DNA of 19,815 nt from HGM04593 sp964470845 (GCA_964470845.1 CAYYEL010000043.1:1-19815), one strand, 5' to 3'. Positions 7,799 through 15,405 are shown, counted from the stretch's first letter. The notes: generated by a model from the sequence alone, not told the origin. Made by a program: numbers and translations.

Positions 7799-9580
7799 AT
7801 GGAGAAAATTAGAAACTTTTGTATTATCGCTCACATCGACCACGGAAAATCGACACTTGCCGACCGCTTGCTTGAATATACCCAAACTATCAAGATAACA
7901 GAGGGGCAGATGCTCGACAATATGGATCTTGAAAAGGAGCGTGGAATTACAATCAAGAGCCACGCTATTCAGATGGAATACAATTTCAAGGGCGAAAAAT
8001 ATATACTCAACCTTATTGACACTCCGGGACACGTCGATTTTTCGTACGAGGTGTCGCGCTCAATAGCTGCCTGCGAGGGAGCACTTTTGGTGGTAGATGC
8101 CACTCAAGGTGTGCAGGCTCAGACTATTTCTAATCTCTATATGGCCATTGACCAAGACCTTGAGATAATTCCTGTTATCAACAAATGTGATATGATAAAC
8201 GCAATGCCCGAGGAGGTTAAAGACGAGATAGTCGATCTTATCGGTTGCGACCGAGAGGACATTATCGAGGCCTCGGGAAAGACGGGAATGGGTGTTGATG
8301 AGATTTTGCAGGCTGTTGTAGAGCGCATTCCCGCTCCTAAAGGCGATGAAAATGCACCCCTTCAGGCGCTTATCTTTGACTCGGTGTTTAACTCTTTCCG
8401 CGGTATTATTGCCTATTTTAAGGTTGTCAACGGTGTTATCCGCAAAGGCGACAAAGTTAAATTCTTTAATACAGGCAAGGAGTACGACGCCGACGAGGTT
8501 GGCGTACTTAAAATGGAACTTTCGCCACGTGAGGAGTTGCGCACGGGCGACGTAGGATATATTATCTCGGGCATAAAGACCTCGCGCGAGGTTAAGGTGG
8601 GCGATACTATAACCCATATAAGCCGCCCCTGCTCATCGGCAATTGCCGGATTCGAGGAGGTTAAGCCAATGGTGTTTGCCGGCGTCTATCCTATCGACGC
8701 CGAGGATTACGAGGATTTGCGCTCGTCGCTCGAAAAACTACAGTTGAACGATGCTTCGTTGACATTTACTCCCGAGTCGTCGGCTGCTTTGGGATTCGGA
8801 TTCCGTTGCGGATTCTTGGGATTGCTACATATGGAGATTGTACAGGAACGTCTCGACCGTGAGTTTGATATGAGCGTAATTACCACTGTGCCCAACGTAT
8901 CGTATATGGTTTACGATAAACAGGGGGGCGTACAAGAGGTACATAATCCCGGTGGAATGCCCGACCAGACACTTATCGATCACATCGAAGAACCTTATAT
9001 TCAAGCGAGCATAATCACGCGAGCCGAATATATCGGCCCCATTATGACGCTGTGTCTGGGCAAGCGAGGCGAATTACAGAAACAAGATTTTATTACCGGA
9101 AACCGCGTGGATATAAGTTTTCTGTTGCCTCTTGGCGAGATTGTGATAGATTTTTACGATAAACTCAAGAGTATATCCAAGGGATACGCCTCGTTCGATT
9201 ATCACTCGGCCGGATTCCGCACATCTAAACTGATAAAGCTCGATATATTACTGAACGGCGAGCCTGTTGACGCCCTCTCGACACTTACACACGTTGACAA
9301 TGCCTACGGCCTTGGCCGACAAATGTGTGAAAAGCTGCGCGACCTTATTCCGCGTCAACAATTCGATGTTGCGCTCCAAGCAGCCATCGGTACCAAAATT
9401 ATTGCCCGAGAGACAATAAAACAGGTGCGCAAGGATGTAACGGCAAAGTGTTATGGTGGCGACGTCTCGCGTAAACGTAAACTGCTCGAAAAACAGAAGA
9501 AGGGTAAAAAACGAATGAAGCAGATTGGTAACGTCGAGGTGCCGCAAAAGGCATTCCTCGCAGTACTTAAACTCGATTAA
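7799..9580 (+). CDS. lepA: Elongation factor 4 (LepA), ribosome-associated GTPase
   Basis: 593 aa, the usual family length. G-domain motifs: G1 AHIDHGKST (11-19), G2 RGIT (48-51), G3 DTPGH (74-78, catalytic His 78), G4 NKCD (128-131) and a G5-like SGKTG. EF-G-like domains II, III and V follow. The end is the LepA-specific C-terminal domain with the highly basic KRKLLEKQKKGKKRMKQIG stretch and the closing VPQKAFLAVLKLD. It lacks EF-G domain IV, which separates it from EF-G and TetM-type proteins. Known role: GTP-dependent binding to ribosomes, with proposed functions in back-translocation, 30S biogenesis and initiation under stress. It has its own promoter, and the next gene is 198 bases away, so it may be monocistronic. 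No clear hairpin terminator follows it. Confidence 0.97.
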   Translation: MEKIRNFCIIAHIDHGKSTLADRLLEYTQTIKITEGQMLDNMDLEKERGITIKSHAIQMEYNFKGEKYILNLIDTPGHVDFSYEVSRSIAACEGALLVVDATQGVQAQTISNLYMAIDQDLEIIPVINKCDMINAMPEEVKDEIVDLIGCDREDIIEASGKTGMGVDEILQAVVERIPAPKGDENAPLQALIFDSVFNSFRGIIAYFKVVNGVIRKGDKVKFFNTGKEYDADEVGVLKMELSPREELRTGDVGYIISGIKTSREVKVGDTITHISRPCSSAIAGFEEVKPMVFAGVYPIDAEDYEDLRSSLEKLQLNDASLTFTPESSAALGFGFRCGFLGLLHMEIVQERLDREFDMSVITTVPNVSYMVYDKQGGVQEVHNPGGMPDQTLIDHIEEPYIQASIITRAEYIGPIMTLCLGKRGELQKQDFITGNRVDISFLLPLGEIVIDFYDKLKSISKGYASFDYHSAGFRTSKLIKLDILLNGEPVDALSTLTHVDNAYGLGRQMCEKLRDLIPRQQFDVALQAAIGTKIIARETIKQVRKDVTAKCYGGDVSRKRKLLEKQKKGKKRMKQIGNVEVPQKAFLAVLKLD

Positions 9581-9602
9581 ATTTAAAAGCTGATTAAATT
9601 TA
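9575..9602 (+). repeat. 11-bp direct repeat over the lepA stop codon
   Basis: GATTAAATTTA occurs at 9575-9585, including the lepA stop codon, and again at 9592-9602, with a period of 17 bases. AT-rich, so chance is possible. Confidence 0.5.
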
Positions 9603-9651
9603 TATCGCCAAGTTTTTTTCATAGAACAAGAATTGGATGTTTTTTAAAGGC

Positions 9652-9667
9652 GTATAGCAGACTATAC
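9652..9667. repeat. Small perfect inverted repeat in the lepA-ftsY gap
   Basis: GTATAG (9652-9657) and CTATAC (9662-9667) flank the loop CAGA. No T run follows, so it is unlikely to be an intrinsic terminator. It may be a small hairpin in a leader or an operator half-site pair. Confidence 0.45.
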
Positions 9668-9706
9668 AACCGCAGAAAAGAGAAAAACAGACATTTTGAA
9701 TATAAA

Positions 9707-9731
9707 AAACGGCTAAATAAACGAAACGGCT
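9707..9731 (+). repeat. 8-bp direct repeat upstream of ftsY
   Basis: AAACGGCT occurs at 9707-9714 and 9724-9731, again with a 17-base period, in otherwise AT-rich sequence 50-70 bases before the ftsY start. TATTTTTT at 9745-9752 is a weak -7 candidate, with the last G missing. The two repeats would lie just upstream of it. Confidence 0.4.
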
Positions 9732-9778
9732 TTTAAAGAAAAACTATTTTTTAGAAATTTAAACAGGTTCTTATTACT

Positions 9779-10732
9779 ATGGGATTTTTTAGTTTCTTTT
9801 CAAAGGATAAGAAAGAGGTTCTTGACCAAGGATTGTCAAAAACCAAAGAGAGCGTGTTTGGTAAAATAGCTCGTGCAATAGTCGGAAAAACACAAATTGA
9901 CGATGATGTTCTTGATAACCTCGAAGAGGTTCTTGTAACATCCGATGTTGGTGTAGAAACAACGCTCAAGATAATAGAGCGCATACAGGCACGTGCCGCA
10001 CGCGACAAATTTATGAATACAAAAGAGCTAAACAGGCTTCTCAAAGAGGAAATAGCAGCTCTATTGATGGAAAATAATACCGACGATTGTGGCTCATTTG
10101 ATATTCCCACAACCCCCGGAAAACCTCACGTAATTATGGTTGTGGGAGTTAACGGTGTGGGAAAAACCACTACAATCGGAAAACTGGCTCATCAATTTAA
10201 AAAAGCCGGTAAGAAGGTCTATCTTGGTGCAGCCGATACCTTTCGCGCAGCAGCAGTTGAGCAGCTTGTCGAGTGGGGTCGTCGTGCCGATGTTCCCGTC
10301 GTGAAGCAGAATATGGGTTCCGACCCTGCATCGGTAGCATTTGACACATTATCTTCGGCCGTTGCAAATAACGCCGACGTTGTGATTATCGACACTGCCG
10401 GACGTCTGCACAATAAGGTAGGGCTTATGAACGAACTTACCAAAATTAAAAATGTGATGAAAAAAGTGTTGCCCGATGCTCCCAACGAGGTACTTTTGGT
10501 GCTTGACGGTTCAACCGGACAGAATGCTTTTGAACAGGCCAAACAGTTTACAAAGGCAACAGAGGTAACAGCTCTTGCTATAACAAAGCTCGATGGTACA
10601 GCCAAAGGCGGCGTTGTAATAGGCATTAGCGACCAGTTTAAGATACCTGTAAAATACATAGGATTGGGCGAAGGTATGGAGCATCTTCAAGTGTTCAACC
10701 GTATGGAATTTGTAGATTCACTTTTTGGATAA
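9779..10732 (+). CDS. ftsY: Signal recognition particle receptor FtsY
   Basis: 317 aa SRP-type GTPase. The N-domain helices (about 10-100) are followed by the G domain: P-loop GVNGVGKTT (123-131), the SRP-family insertion motif DTFRAAA (153-159), G3 DTAGR (205-209), G4 TKLDG (269-273) and the closing GLGEGMEHLQVF segment. Role: receives SRP-ribosome complexes at the inner membrane and passes nascent membrane proteins to SecYEG. There is no long acidic A domain like that of E. coli. The protein begins with the short amphipathic stretch MGFFSFFSKDKKE, which could provide the membrane contact. It ends in the typical FtsY manner (FVDSLFG). The stop codon is 4 bases before the rimO ATG, so the two are surely co-transcribed and perhaps translationally coupled. 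Confidence 0.97.
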   Translation: MGFFSFFSKDKKEVLDQGLSKTKESVFGKIARAIVGKTQIDDDVLDNLEEVLVTSDVGVETTLKIIERIQARAARDKFMNTKELNRLLKEEIAALLMENNTDDCGSFDIPTTPGKPHVIMVVGVNGVGKTTTIGKLAHQFKKAGKKVYLGAADTFRAAAVEQLVEWGRRADVPVVKQNMGSDPASVAFDTLSSAVANNADVVIIDTAGRLHNKVGLMNELTKIKNVMKKVLPDAPNEVLLVLDGSTGQNAFEQAKQFTKATEVTALAITKLDGTAKGGVVIGISDQFKIPVKYIGLGEGMEHLQVFNRMEFVDSLFG

Positions 10733-10736
10733 ACAA

Positions 10737-12038
10737 ATGATAAAAAACAGAGTAGATATAATAACAATGGGATGCTCCAAGAATCTTGTCGATTCCGAGC
10801 ATCTTATGCGTCAGCTTCAGGAGTGTGGTTACGAGGTTACACACGATTGTGAAGAGCCTTGCGGTGCAATTGCTGTAATAAACACTTGTGGCTTTATCGG
10901 CGATGCTAAGGAAGAGTCAATAAATATGATTCTTGAATTTTGCGAACGTAAAGAGCAAGGCGACCTCGAACGTCTGTATGTGATGGGCTGCCTATCGGAG
11001 CGCTATCTCGACGAGCTTCGCGAAGAAATTTCGCAGGTTGACCACTTTTATGGAAAATTCAATTGGAACGAGCTTCTCGCTGACCTTAAAGAGGAATACA
11101 AACCACAGATTGCCAATGAACGCATAATTACAACCCCCGGGCATTATGCCTTCTTGAAAATCTCCGAGGGTTGCAATCGTCGTTGTGCTTATTGTGCAAT
11201 TCCCATAATCACAGGCAGCCACGTGTCGCGTCCTATGGAAGAAATTCTTGACGAGGTGCGCTATCTTGTATCGCAGGGAGTAAAAGAATTTCAGATAATA
11301 GCTCAGGAACTTACATACTACGGTGTCGATTTATACAAAAAACAGTCTATAGCCGAACTTGTCGAGAAAATTTCAGACATTCAAGGGGTCGAGTGGATAC
11401 GTCTGCACTATGCCTACCCATCGAATTTCCCCTACGACCTTTTGCGTGTAATGCGCGAGAGGGATAATGTGTGTAAATATCTTGATATTGCGCTCCAGCA
11501 CGTGAGCACAAAAATATTGAAAAAAATGTTGCGCCACGTTACAAAAGAGGATACATATGCCCTTGTCGAGAGAATGCGAAGCGAGGTGCCGGGTATCTGT
11601 TTGCGCACAACAATGATGGTGGGCTTTCCCGGTGAGACCGAGAAAGAGTTCGAGGAGCTTGTTGAATTTGTAAAATGGGCAAAATTCGACCGTCTCGGAG
11701 CATTTTCTTACAGCGAGGAAGATGGCACATACGCTGCTCTTAATTACCGCGACAGTGTATCGCGCAAAAAGAAACAAGAGCGTCTCGACCGTCTAATGGA
11801 TATTCAGCAAAGAATTTCGTCCAAGCTGAATTACGAAAAAGTAGGAAAGATATATAAGACGATTATCGACCGCATCGAGGGTGAATATTACATAGGACGC
11901 ACCGAGTTCGACTCGCCCGATGTTGACACCGAGGTGCTCGTGCCTCTTTCCGGCGGCGAGTTGCAGATAGGCACATTTTACAATGTGAGAATCGACGATG
12001 CAACCGAATTTGACCTAATGGGTAAAGTGGTGCTCTGA
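10737..12038 (+). CDS. rimO: Ribosomal protein uS12 methylthiotransferase RimO
   Basis: 433 aa radical-SAM methylthiotransferase. The N-terminal MTTase domain carries three cluster cysteines: C13 in MGCSKNLVDSE, C51 in NTCGF and C85 in MGCLSER. The radical SAM cluster motif is CNRRCAYC (C146, C150, C153). A C-terminal TRAM domain (about 369-433) grips the substrate. MGCSKNLVDSE favours RimO over the tRNA enzyme MiaB. Reaction: methylthiolation of the conserved aspartate of ribosomal protein S12, using two [4Fe-4S] clusters and SAM. Start choice: an in-frame TTG at 10725 would overlap ftsY by 8 bases and add four residues. I prefer the ATG at 10737, giving MIKNRVDIITMG, which matches the family's N-terminus and leaves a 4-base gap. 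Confidence 0.95.
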   Translation: MIKNRVDIITMGCSKNLVDSEHLMRQLQECGYEVTHDCEEPCGAIAVINTCGFIGDAKEESINMILEFCERKEQGDLERLYVMGCLSERYLDELREEISQVDHFYGKFNWNELLADLKEEYKPQIANERIITTPGHYAFLKISEGCNRRCAYCAIPIITGSHVSRPMEEILDEVRYLVSQGVKEFQIIAQELTYYGVDLYKKQSIAELVEKISDIQGVEWIRLHYAYPSNFPYDLLRVMRERDNVCKYLDIALQHVSTKILKKMLRHVTKEDTYALVERMRSEVPGICLRTTMMVGFPGETEKEFEELVEFVKWAKFDRLGAFSYSEEDGTYAALNYRDSVSRKKKQERLDRLMDIQQRISSKLNYEKVGKIYKTIIDRIEGEYYIGRTEFDSPDVDTEVLVPLSGGELQIGTFYNVRIDDATEFDLMGKVVL

Positions 12039-12064
12039 ATGTAGGGCTAAAAGAGTAAATAAAA

Positions 12065-12349
12065 ATGAATAACAAGGAATTTATCAGTAAACTCGCTCAA
12101 CGCAGCAAAATGTCTGTTACCGAAGCTACTGCAACAGTCGAAGGACTTGTCGAGCAACTTACAGATAGGCTGAAAGAGAATGACCAGATAAATATCTCGG
12201 GATTCGGAGTATTCGAGGTAAAAATGCGCCGCGAGAGAATATCCGTTAATCCAAAAACCGGACAGCGAATGCTGATTCCGCCCAAGATAGTACCCTCTTT
12301 CCGCCCGAGTGCAAAGATGAAAGATAAATTCAAAGAGACAGAAGAGTAG
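12065..12349 (+). CDS. HU/IHF-family DNA-binding protein
   Basis: 94 aa, about the standard HU length. An N-terminal helical part (about 3-45) is followed by the beta-arm region GFGVFEVKMRRERISVNP with the conserved GFG turn (45-47), then PKTGQRMLIPP at the arm tip (proline after basic residues) and FRPSAKMKDKF in the final helix. It should form a dimer that bends DNA and compacts the nucleoid. The protein lies 26 bases after rimO, with no promoter box visible in the gap, and 5 bases before a second HU-like gene, so this pair might form a heterodimer or be co-regulated. The last residues (KETEE) are slightly acidic. HU versus IHF subunit identity cannot be settled by eye. Confidence 0.93.
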   Translation: MNNKEFISKLAQRSKMSVTEATATVEGLVEQLTDRLKENDQINISGFGVFEVKMRRERISVNPKTGQRMLIPPKIVPSFRPSAKMKDKFKETEE

Positions 12350-12354
12350 GGAAT

Positions 12355-13368
12355 ATGGATGCAAAGTTAAATCACTCCGACTTTAGTGCCCTGCTCGCGA
12401 AGCAGTGTAATATCTCAATGGCCAAAGCCGATAATTTTACAAAGGCTTTTTTTGATATTTTAGTAGAAGGGCTTGCGGCTGACGGCATTGTAAAAATTAA
12501 CGGCCTTGGAACATTTAAGATGATAGATGTTGCAAGCCGTGGCAGTGTGAATGTAAATACAGGTGAAAAAATTGAGATAAAAGGGCATCGCAAATTGACC
12601 TTTTTACCGGCCGATACATTGAAAGAGAATGTGAATCAGCCTTTTGCAATGTTCGAGCCTGTTGAGGTTGACGATGATTATAACGATGATGCCGAGGATG
12701 AATCGGCCACAGAACAATCACCAGCCGTCGAGCCTCTGCCGGCTGAGGAAAAAACTATCGCCGAGGAAGAGCCCGCCGTCGAGCCTCTGCCTGCCGAGGA
12801 AAAGAAACCCGCAGCCGCAGAAGAGCCTGCTACCGAGCCTCTGCCTGCCGAGGAAAAAACTATCGCCGTCGAGGAAGAGCCCGCCACCGAGCCAACAGTA
12901 AAAAAGCGACTGGTTGTAAAATCAATACTTTATACCTTATTCATAATAATATTATGCTCGTTGGCGCTTATCTTAATAAACCGCAATAGTAAAAGCGAAA
13001 ATATAGAGCCGGCCGCACCAATTATTGCAGAAAAAACAGTACAACAACCCCAAATAAAGCCCGATACAATACCGGTGGCAGCCGTTGCACCGCAGGTCGA
13101 ACCGGTAAAAGAGTTTATTCTCGTCGAGCAGATGAATAATTTGCCGCTTGCACAGGTAACGATAAAAGATACAATAATTTATCGTCCGGCTGGTACAATG
13201 ACAATACACCGCATAGGGCTCGATGAGACACTGACTAAAATATCATTAAAATATTTTAAAGACAAGCGATTGTGGCCCTATATTGTCCATTATAACAATA
13301 TAAAAGATTATAACAAACTCGAAATTGGAACCGAGCTGCAAATTCCACATCTTGTACCACGCAATTGA
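12355..13368 (+). CDS. HU-like domain / transmembrane / LysM fusion protein
   Basis: 337 aa in four parts. (1) Residues 5-95: HU/IHF-like domain with INGLGTFKMIDVASRGSVNVNTGEK, that is, the GLGTF turn and TGEK arm tip of the family. (2) 101-182: acidic low-complexity region with three full PA(V/T)EPLPAEEK repeats and a partial fourth. (3) 187-208: one hydrophobic membrane segment preceded by KKR, which by the positive-inside rule puts the HU part in the cytoplasm. (4) 210-283: Pro/Val/Gln-rich spacer, then a LysM domain (about 284-333, ending LEIGTELQIPHL), expected in the periplasm on peptidoglycan. The layout suggests a tether between DNA and cell wall. This is inference: DNA binding by the N-terminal domain may have been lost. 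It starts 5 bases after the preceding HU gene (stop TAG then GGGAAT before the ATG), so translation coupling is likely. Confidence 0.85.
   Translation: MDAKLNHSDFSALLAKQCNISMAKADNFTKAFFDILVEGLAADGIVKINGLGTFKMIDVASRGSVNVNTGEKIEIKGHRKLTFLPADTLKENVNQPFAMFEPVEVDDDYNDDAEDESATEQSPAVEPLPAEEKTIAEEEPAVEPLPAEEKKPAAAEEPATEPLPAEEKTIAVEEEPATEPTVKKRLVVKSILYTLFIIILCSLALILINRNSKSENIEPAAPIIAEKTVQQPQIKPDTIPVAAVAPQVEPVKEFILVEQMNNLPLAQVTIKDTIIYRPAGTMTIHRIGLDETLTKISLKYFKDKRLWPYIVHYNNIKDYNKLEIGTELQIPHLVPRN
12721..12894 (+). repeat. In-frame tandem repeat, 51-54 bp units, coding for acidic PEPLPAEEK motif
   Basis: Units start at 12721, 12772, 12826 and 12880 (the last is partial, 15 bases), giving periods of 51, 54 and 54 bases. 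Each encodes PA(V/T)EPLPAEEK plus a variable TIAEEE-type tail. The units share most bases as well as residues, so recent duplication or slippage is likely. All unit lengths are multiples of three, keeping the frame. Confidence 0.9.
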
Positions 13369-13376
13369 TACAATAA

Positions 13377-13441
13377 GTTAAACTTTGCTTAACACAAACA
13401 GATGTTAAGCCTATTTTCAGAAAATTAACACATTAAGTTAA
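13377..13441. promoter_or_regulatory. Cluster of five GTTAA/TTAAC pentamers, possible operator of the Bat operon
   Basis: GTTAA at 13377-13381, TTAAC at 13389-13393, GTTAA at 13404-13408, TTAAC at 13425-13429 and GTTAA at 13437-13441: five copies in 65 bases, strictly alternating in orientation. Start-to-start spacings are 12, 15, 21 and 12. The last copy ends 10 bases before the -7 box at 13452. Alternating sites just upstream of a promoter fit a dimeric regulator, but the sequence is AT-rich and no regulator is encoded nearby. Confidence 0.45.
13387..13410 (+). repeat. Perfect 8-bp inverted repeat, weak terminator or operator
   Basis: GCTTAACA (13387-13394) and TGTTAAGC (13403-13410) flank the 8-base loop CAAACAGA. 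It lies 18 bases after the HU-LysM stop and is followed by CTATTTT, a poor T run. It may end the ftsY-to-HU transcript weakly, or act as a binding site, since it contains two of the GTTAA/TTAAC pentamers. Confidence 0.55.
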
Positions 13442-13451
13442 TAGAAACAGC

Positions 13452-13459
13452 TACATTTG
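13452..13459 (+). promoter_or_regulatory. Candidate -7 box of the Bat operon promoter
   Basis: TACATTTG matches TAnnTTTG exactly. The inferred transcription start near 13466 leaves about 30 bases before the MoxR ATG at 13496. A -33 TTTG at the standard spacing is not evident, the region there being TTAACA/TTAAG. Confidence 0.55.
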
Positions 13460-13495
13460 GCAATGTAAAAAAATAATAGAATAAAAACATAAATT

Positions 13496-14491
13496 ATGAA
13501 TGCAACAATAGACATTCGTGAACTGAATGAAATGATTGAAAAGCAGAGTGGTTTTGTAACTAATCTGCAAGCCGGTATGGATCAAGTGATAGTTGGTCAG
13601 AAACATCTTGTCGAGTCGTTGCTCATTGGATTATTGGCCGATGGACACGTGCTTCTCGAAGGTGTTCCGGGTCTTGCGAAGACATTGGCCATTAAGACAT
13701 TGTCCAATCTTATTGATGCCGATTTCAGCCGCATACAGTTTACCCCCGACCTTCTGCCCGCCGACGTTATTGGTACAATGGTATATAGCCAGAAAGAGGA
13801 AGCATTCAAGCCCAATCGCGGCCCTGTATTTGCTAATTTTGTACTTGCCGACGAGATTAACCGTGCTCCGGCCAAGGTACAGAGTGCGCTGCTTGAGGCT
13901 ATGCAAGAGCGTCAGGTTACAATAGGTAAAGAGACTTTCCGTTTGCCCGAGCCTTTCCTTGTGCTTGCTACACAGAACCCAATAGAACAAGAAGGAACAT
14001 ATCCCTTACCCGAGGCGCAGGTCGATCGTTTTATGTTGAAAGTAGTGATAGGTTATCCCGAAATTTCCGAAGAAAAACGAATAATACGTCAAAATATAAC
14101 AGGCGAGAAAGTAACAGTACGTCCCATCCTAAAACCCGAAGAGATAATCGAAGCACGTAAAGTAGTGCGTAAGGTATATCTCGATGAAAAAATAGAACAA
14201 TACATTGCAGATATTGTATTTGCGACACGTTACCCCGAAAAATACGGCCTTAAGGAACTAAAAGATATGATTGCATTCGGCGGTTCGCCCCGTGCATCTA
14301 TAAATTTGGCATTAGCGGCACGTGCATACGCATTTATCAAACGTCGCGGCTATGTAATTCCCGAGGATGTGCGTGCTGTAGCCCACGACGTATTACGCCA
14401 TCGTATCGGACTAAGCTACGAGGCCGAAGCAAGCAACGTCTCGGCCGACGAAATTGTTAGCCGTATATTAAATAAAGTCGAGGTACCCTAA
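13496..14491 (+). CDS. MoxR-family AAA+ ATPase
   Basis: 331 aa, soluble. Walker A GVPGLAKT (56-63), Walker B VLADE (116-120, E120 catalytic), sensor-1 Asn in ATQNPIEQEGTYPLPEAQ (N161), the DRFM arginine (R178), and a C-terminal lid domain (about 230-331) with GGSPRAS. The GTYPLPEAQ(V/L)DRF segment is the MoxR hallmark. MoxR ATPases act as chaperones that insert metals or mature protein complexes containing VWA partners. Here the partners are plainly the downstream DUF58, BatA and BatB proteins. It is the first gene of the operon and follows a clean promoter region. Nine bases separate it from the DUF58 gene. Confidence 0.93.
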   Translation: MNATIDIRELNEMIEKQSGFVTNLQAGMDQVIVGQKHLVESLLIGLLADGHVLLEGVPGLAKTLAIKTLSNLIDADFSRIQFTPDLLPADVIGTMVYSQKEEAFKPNRGPVFANFVLADEINRAPAKVQSALLEAMQERQVTIGKETFRLPEPFLVLATQNPIEQEGTYPLPEAQVDRFMLKVVIGYPEISEEKRIIRQNITGEKVTVRPILKPEEIIEARKVVRKVYLDEKIEQYIADIVFATRYPEKYGLKELKDMIAFGGSPRASINLALAARAYAFIKRRGYVIPEDVRAVAHDVLRHRIGLSYEAEASNVSADEIVSRILNKVEVP

Positions 14492-14500
14492 TCCTACTTT

Positions 14501-15370
14501 ATGGAGACCACAGAGCTATTAAAAAAGGTACGTAAGATTGAGATAAAGACCCGTGGGCTATCCTATAATATCTTTGCAGGACAGTATCACAGCGCCTTTA
14601 AAGGACGTGGTATGTCCTTTAGTGAGGTGCGCGAGTATCAATATGGCGACGATGTTCGCGATATTGATTGGAACGTAACAGCTCGTTTCAACAAGCCCTA
14701 CGTGAAGGTATTTGAAGAGGAGCGCGAGCTTACAGTGATGCTGCTTGTCGATGTATCGCAGAGCCTTGACTTTGGAACAGTCAAACAGACTAAACGAGAT
14801 ATGCTCACCGAGATTGCAGCAACAATTGCATTTGCGGCAATACAGAACAACGACAAGATAGGAGTTATTTTTTTCTCGGACAGAATAGAAAAATTTATCC
14901 CTCCTCAAAAGGGTCGCAAGCATATCCTTTACATAATACGCGAGTTACTCAACTTTGAACCCGAGAGTGGAAACACCAATATTAAAGTGCCTCTTGAGTT
15001 TCTGACCAATGCTTTAAAGAAGCGTTGTACAGCGTTTATTATGAGCGATTTTATTGCAAGCCCCGATTATCTTAATGCTCTGACAATTGCCAATCGCAAG
15101 CACGATATTGTGGCATTGCAGGTGTATGATCGTCGTTTGGCCGAGTTGCCCGACGTTGGTCTAATGAAAGTACGCGATGCCGAGACGGGACAAGAGATGT
15201 ACATCGACACCTCCTCGTCCAAGGTACGACAGGCACAGCGTGAGTGGTGGAACAATCAGTGTGCAACGGTCAGTGATATACTTAAAAAGAGTAGGGTAGA
15301 TTCTGTTTCGGTGCGCACCGACCAAGACTATGTTAAAGCGCTTATGACTCTTTTTGCCCAACGTGGATAA
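14501..15370 (+). CDS. DUF58 protein with VWA-like fold
   Basis: 289 aa, no membrane segment. The DUF58 signature spans about 34-62: KGRGMSFSEVREYQYGDD and then VRDIDWNVTAR. It is followed by a VWA-like region with a DxSxS metal site (DVSQS, 84-88), FFSD (124-127) and the MSDF motif (181-184), probably the position of the second metal ligand. DUF58 proteins are the standard immediate partner of MoxR ATPases and probably act as adaptor or substrate at the cytoplasmic face. The gene begins 9 bases after moxR and ends 35 bases before the next gene. Loss of membrane segments, compared with longer DUF58 proteins of other phyla, is normal for the Bacteroidetes form. Confidence 0.9.
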   Translation: METTELLKKVRKIEIKTRGLSYNIFAGQYHSAFKGRGMSFSEVREYQYGDDVRDIDWNVTARFNKPYVKVFEEERELTVMLLVDVSQSLDFGTVKQTKRDMLTEIAATIAFAAIQNNDKIGVIFFSDRIEKFIPPQKGRKHILYIIRELLNFEPESGNTNIKVPLEFLTNALKKRCTAFIMSDFIASPDYLNALTIANRKHDIVALQVYDRRLAELPDVGLMKVRDAETGQEMYIDTSSSKVRQAQREWWNNQCATVSDILKKSRVDSVSVRTDQDYVKALMTLFAQRG

Positions 15371-15405
15371 TTGGTTGTAGCATTTTCAAATGTTATTGTA
15401 AGTAG

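Noticed and set aside
8060..8617. 185-codon minus-strand frame
   Set aside because: It is antisense to the conserved lepA gene and shows no family features.
10725..10736. TTG start of rimO overlapping ftsY
   Set aside because: The ATG at 10737 gives the usual family N-terminus and a normal 4-base gap; the four extra residues match nothing expected.
12721..12894. CRISPR-like repeat array
   Set aside because: Units are directly adjacent without spacers, stay in frame and code for a protein repeat; no cas genes are nearby.
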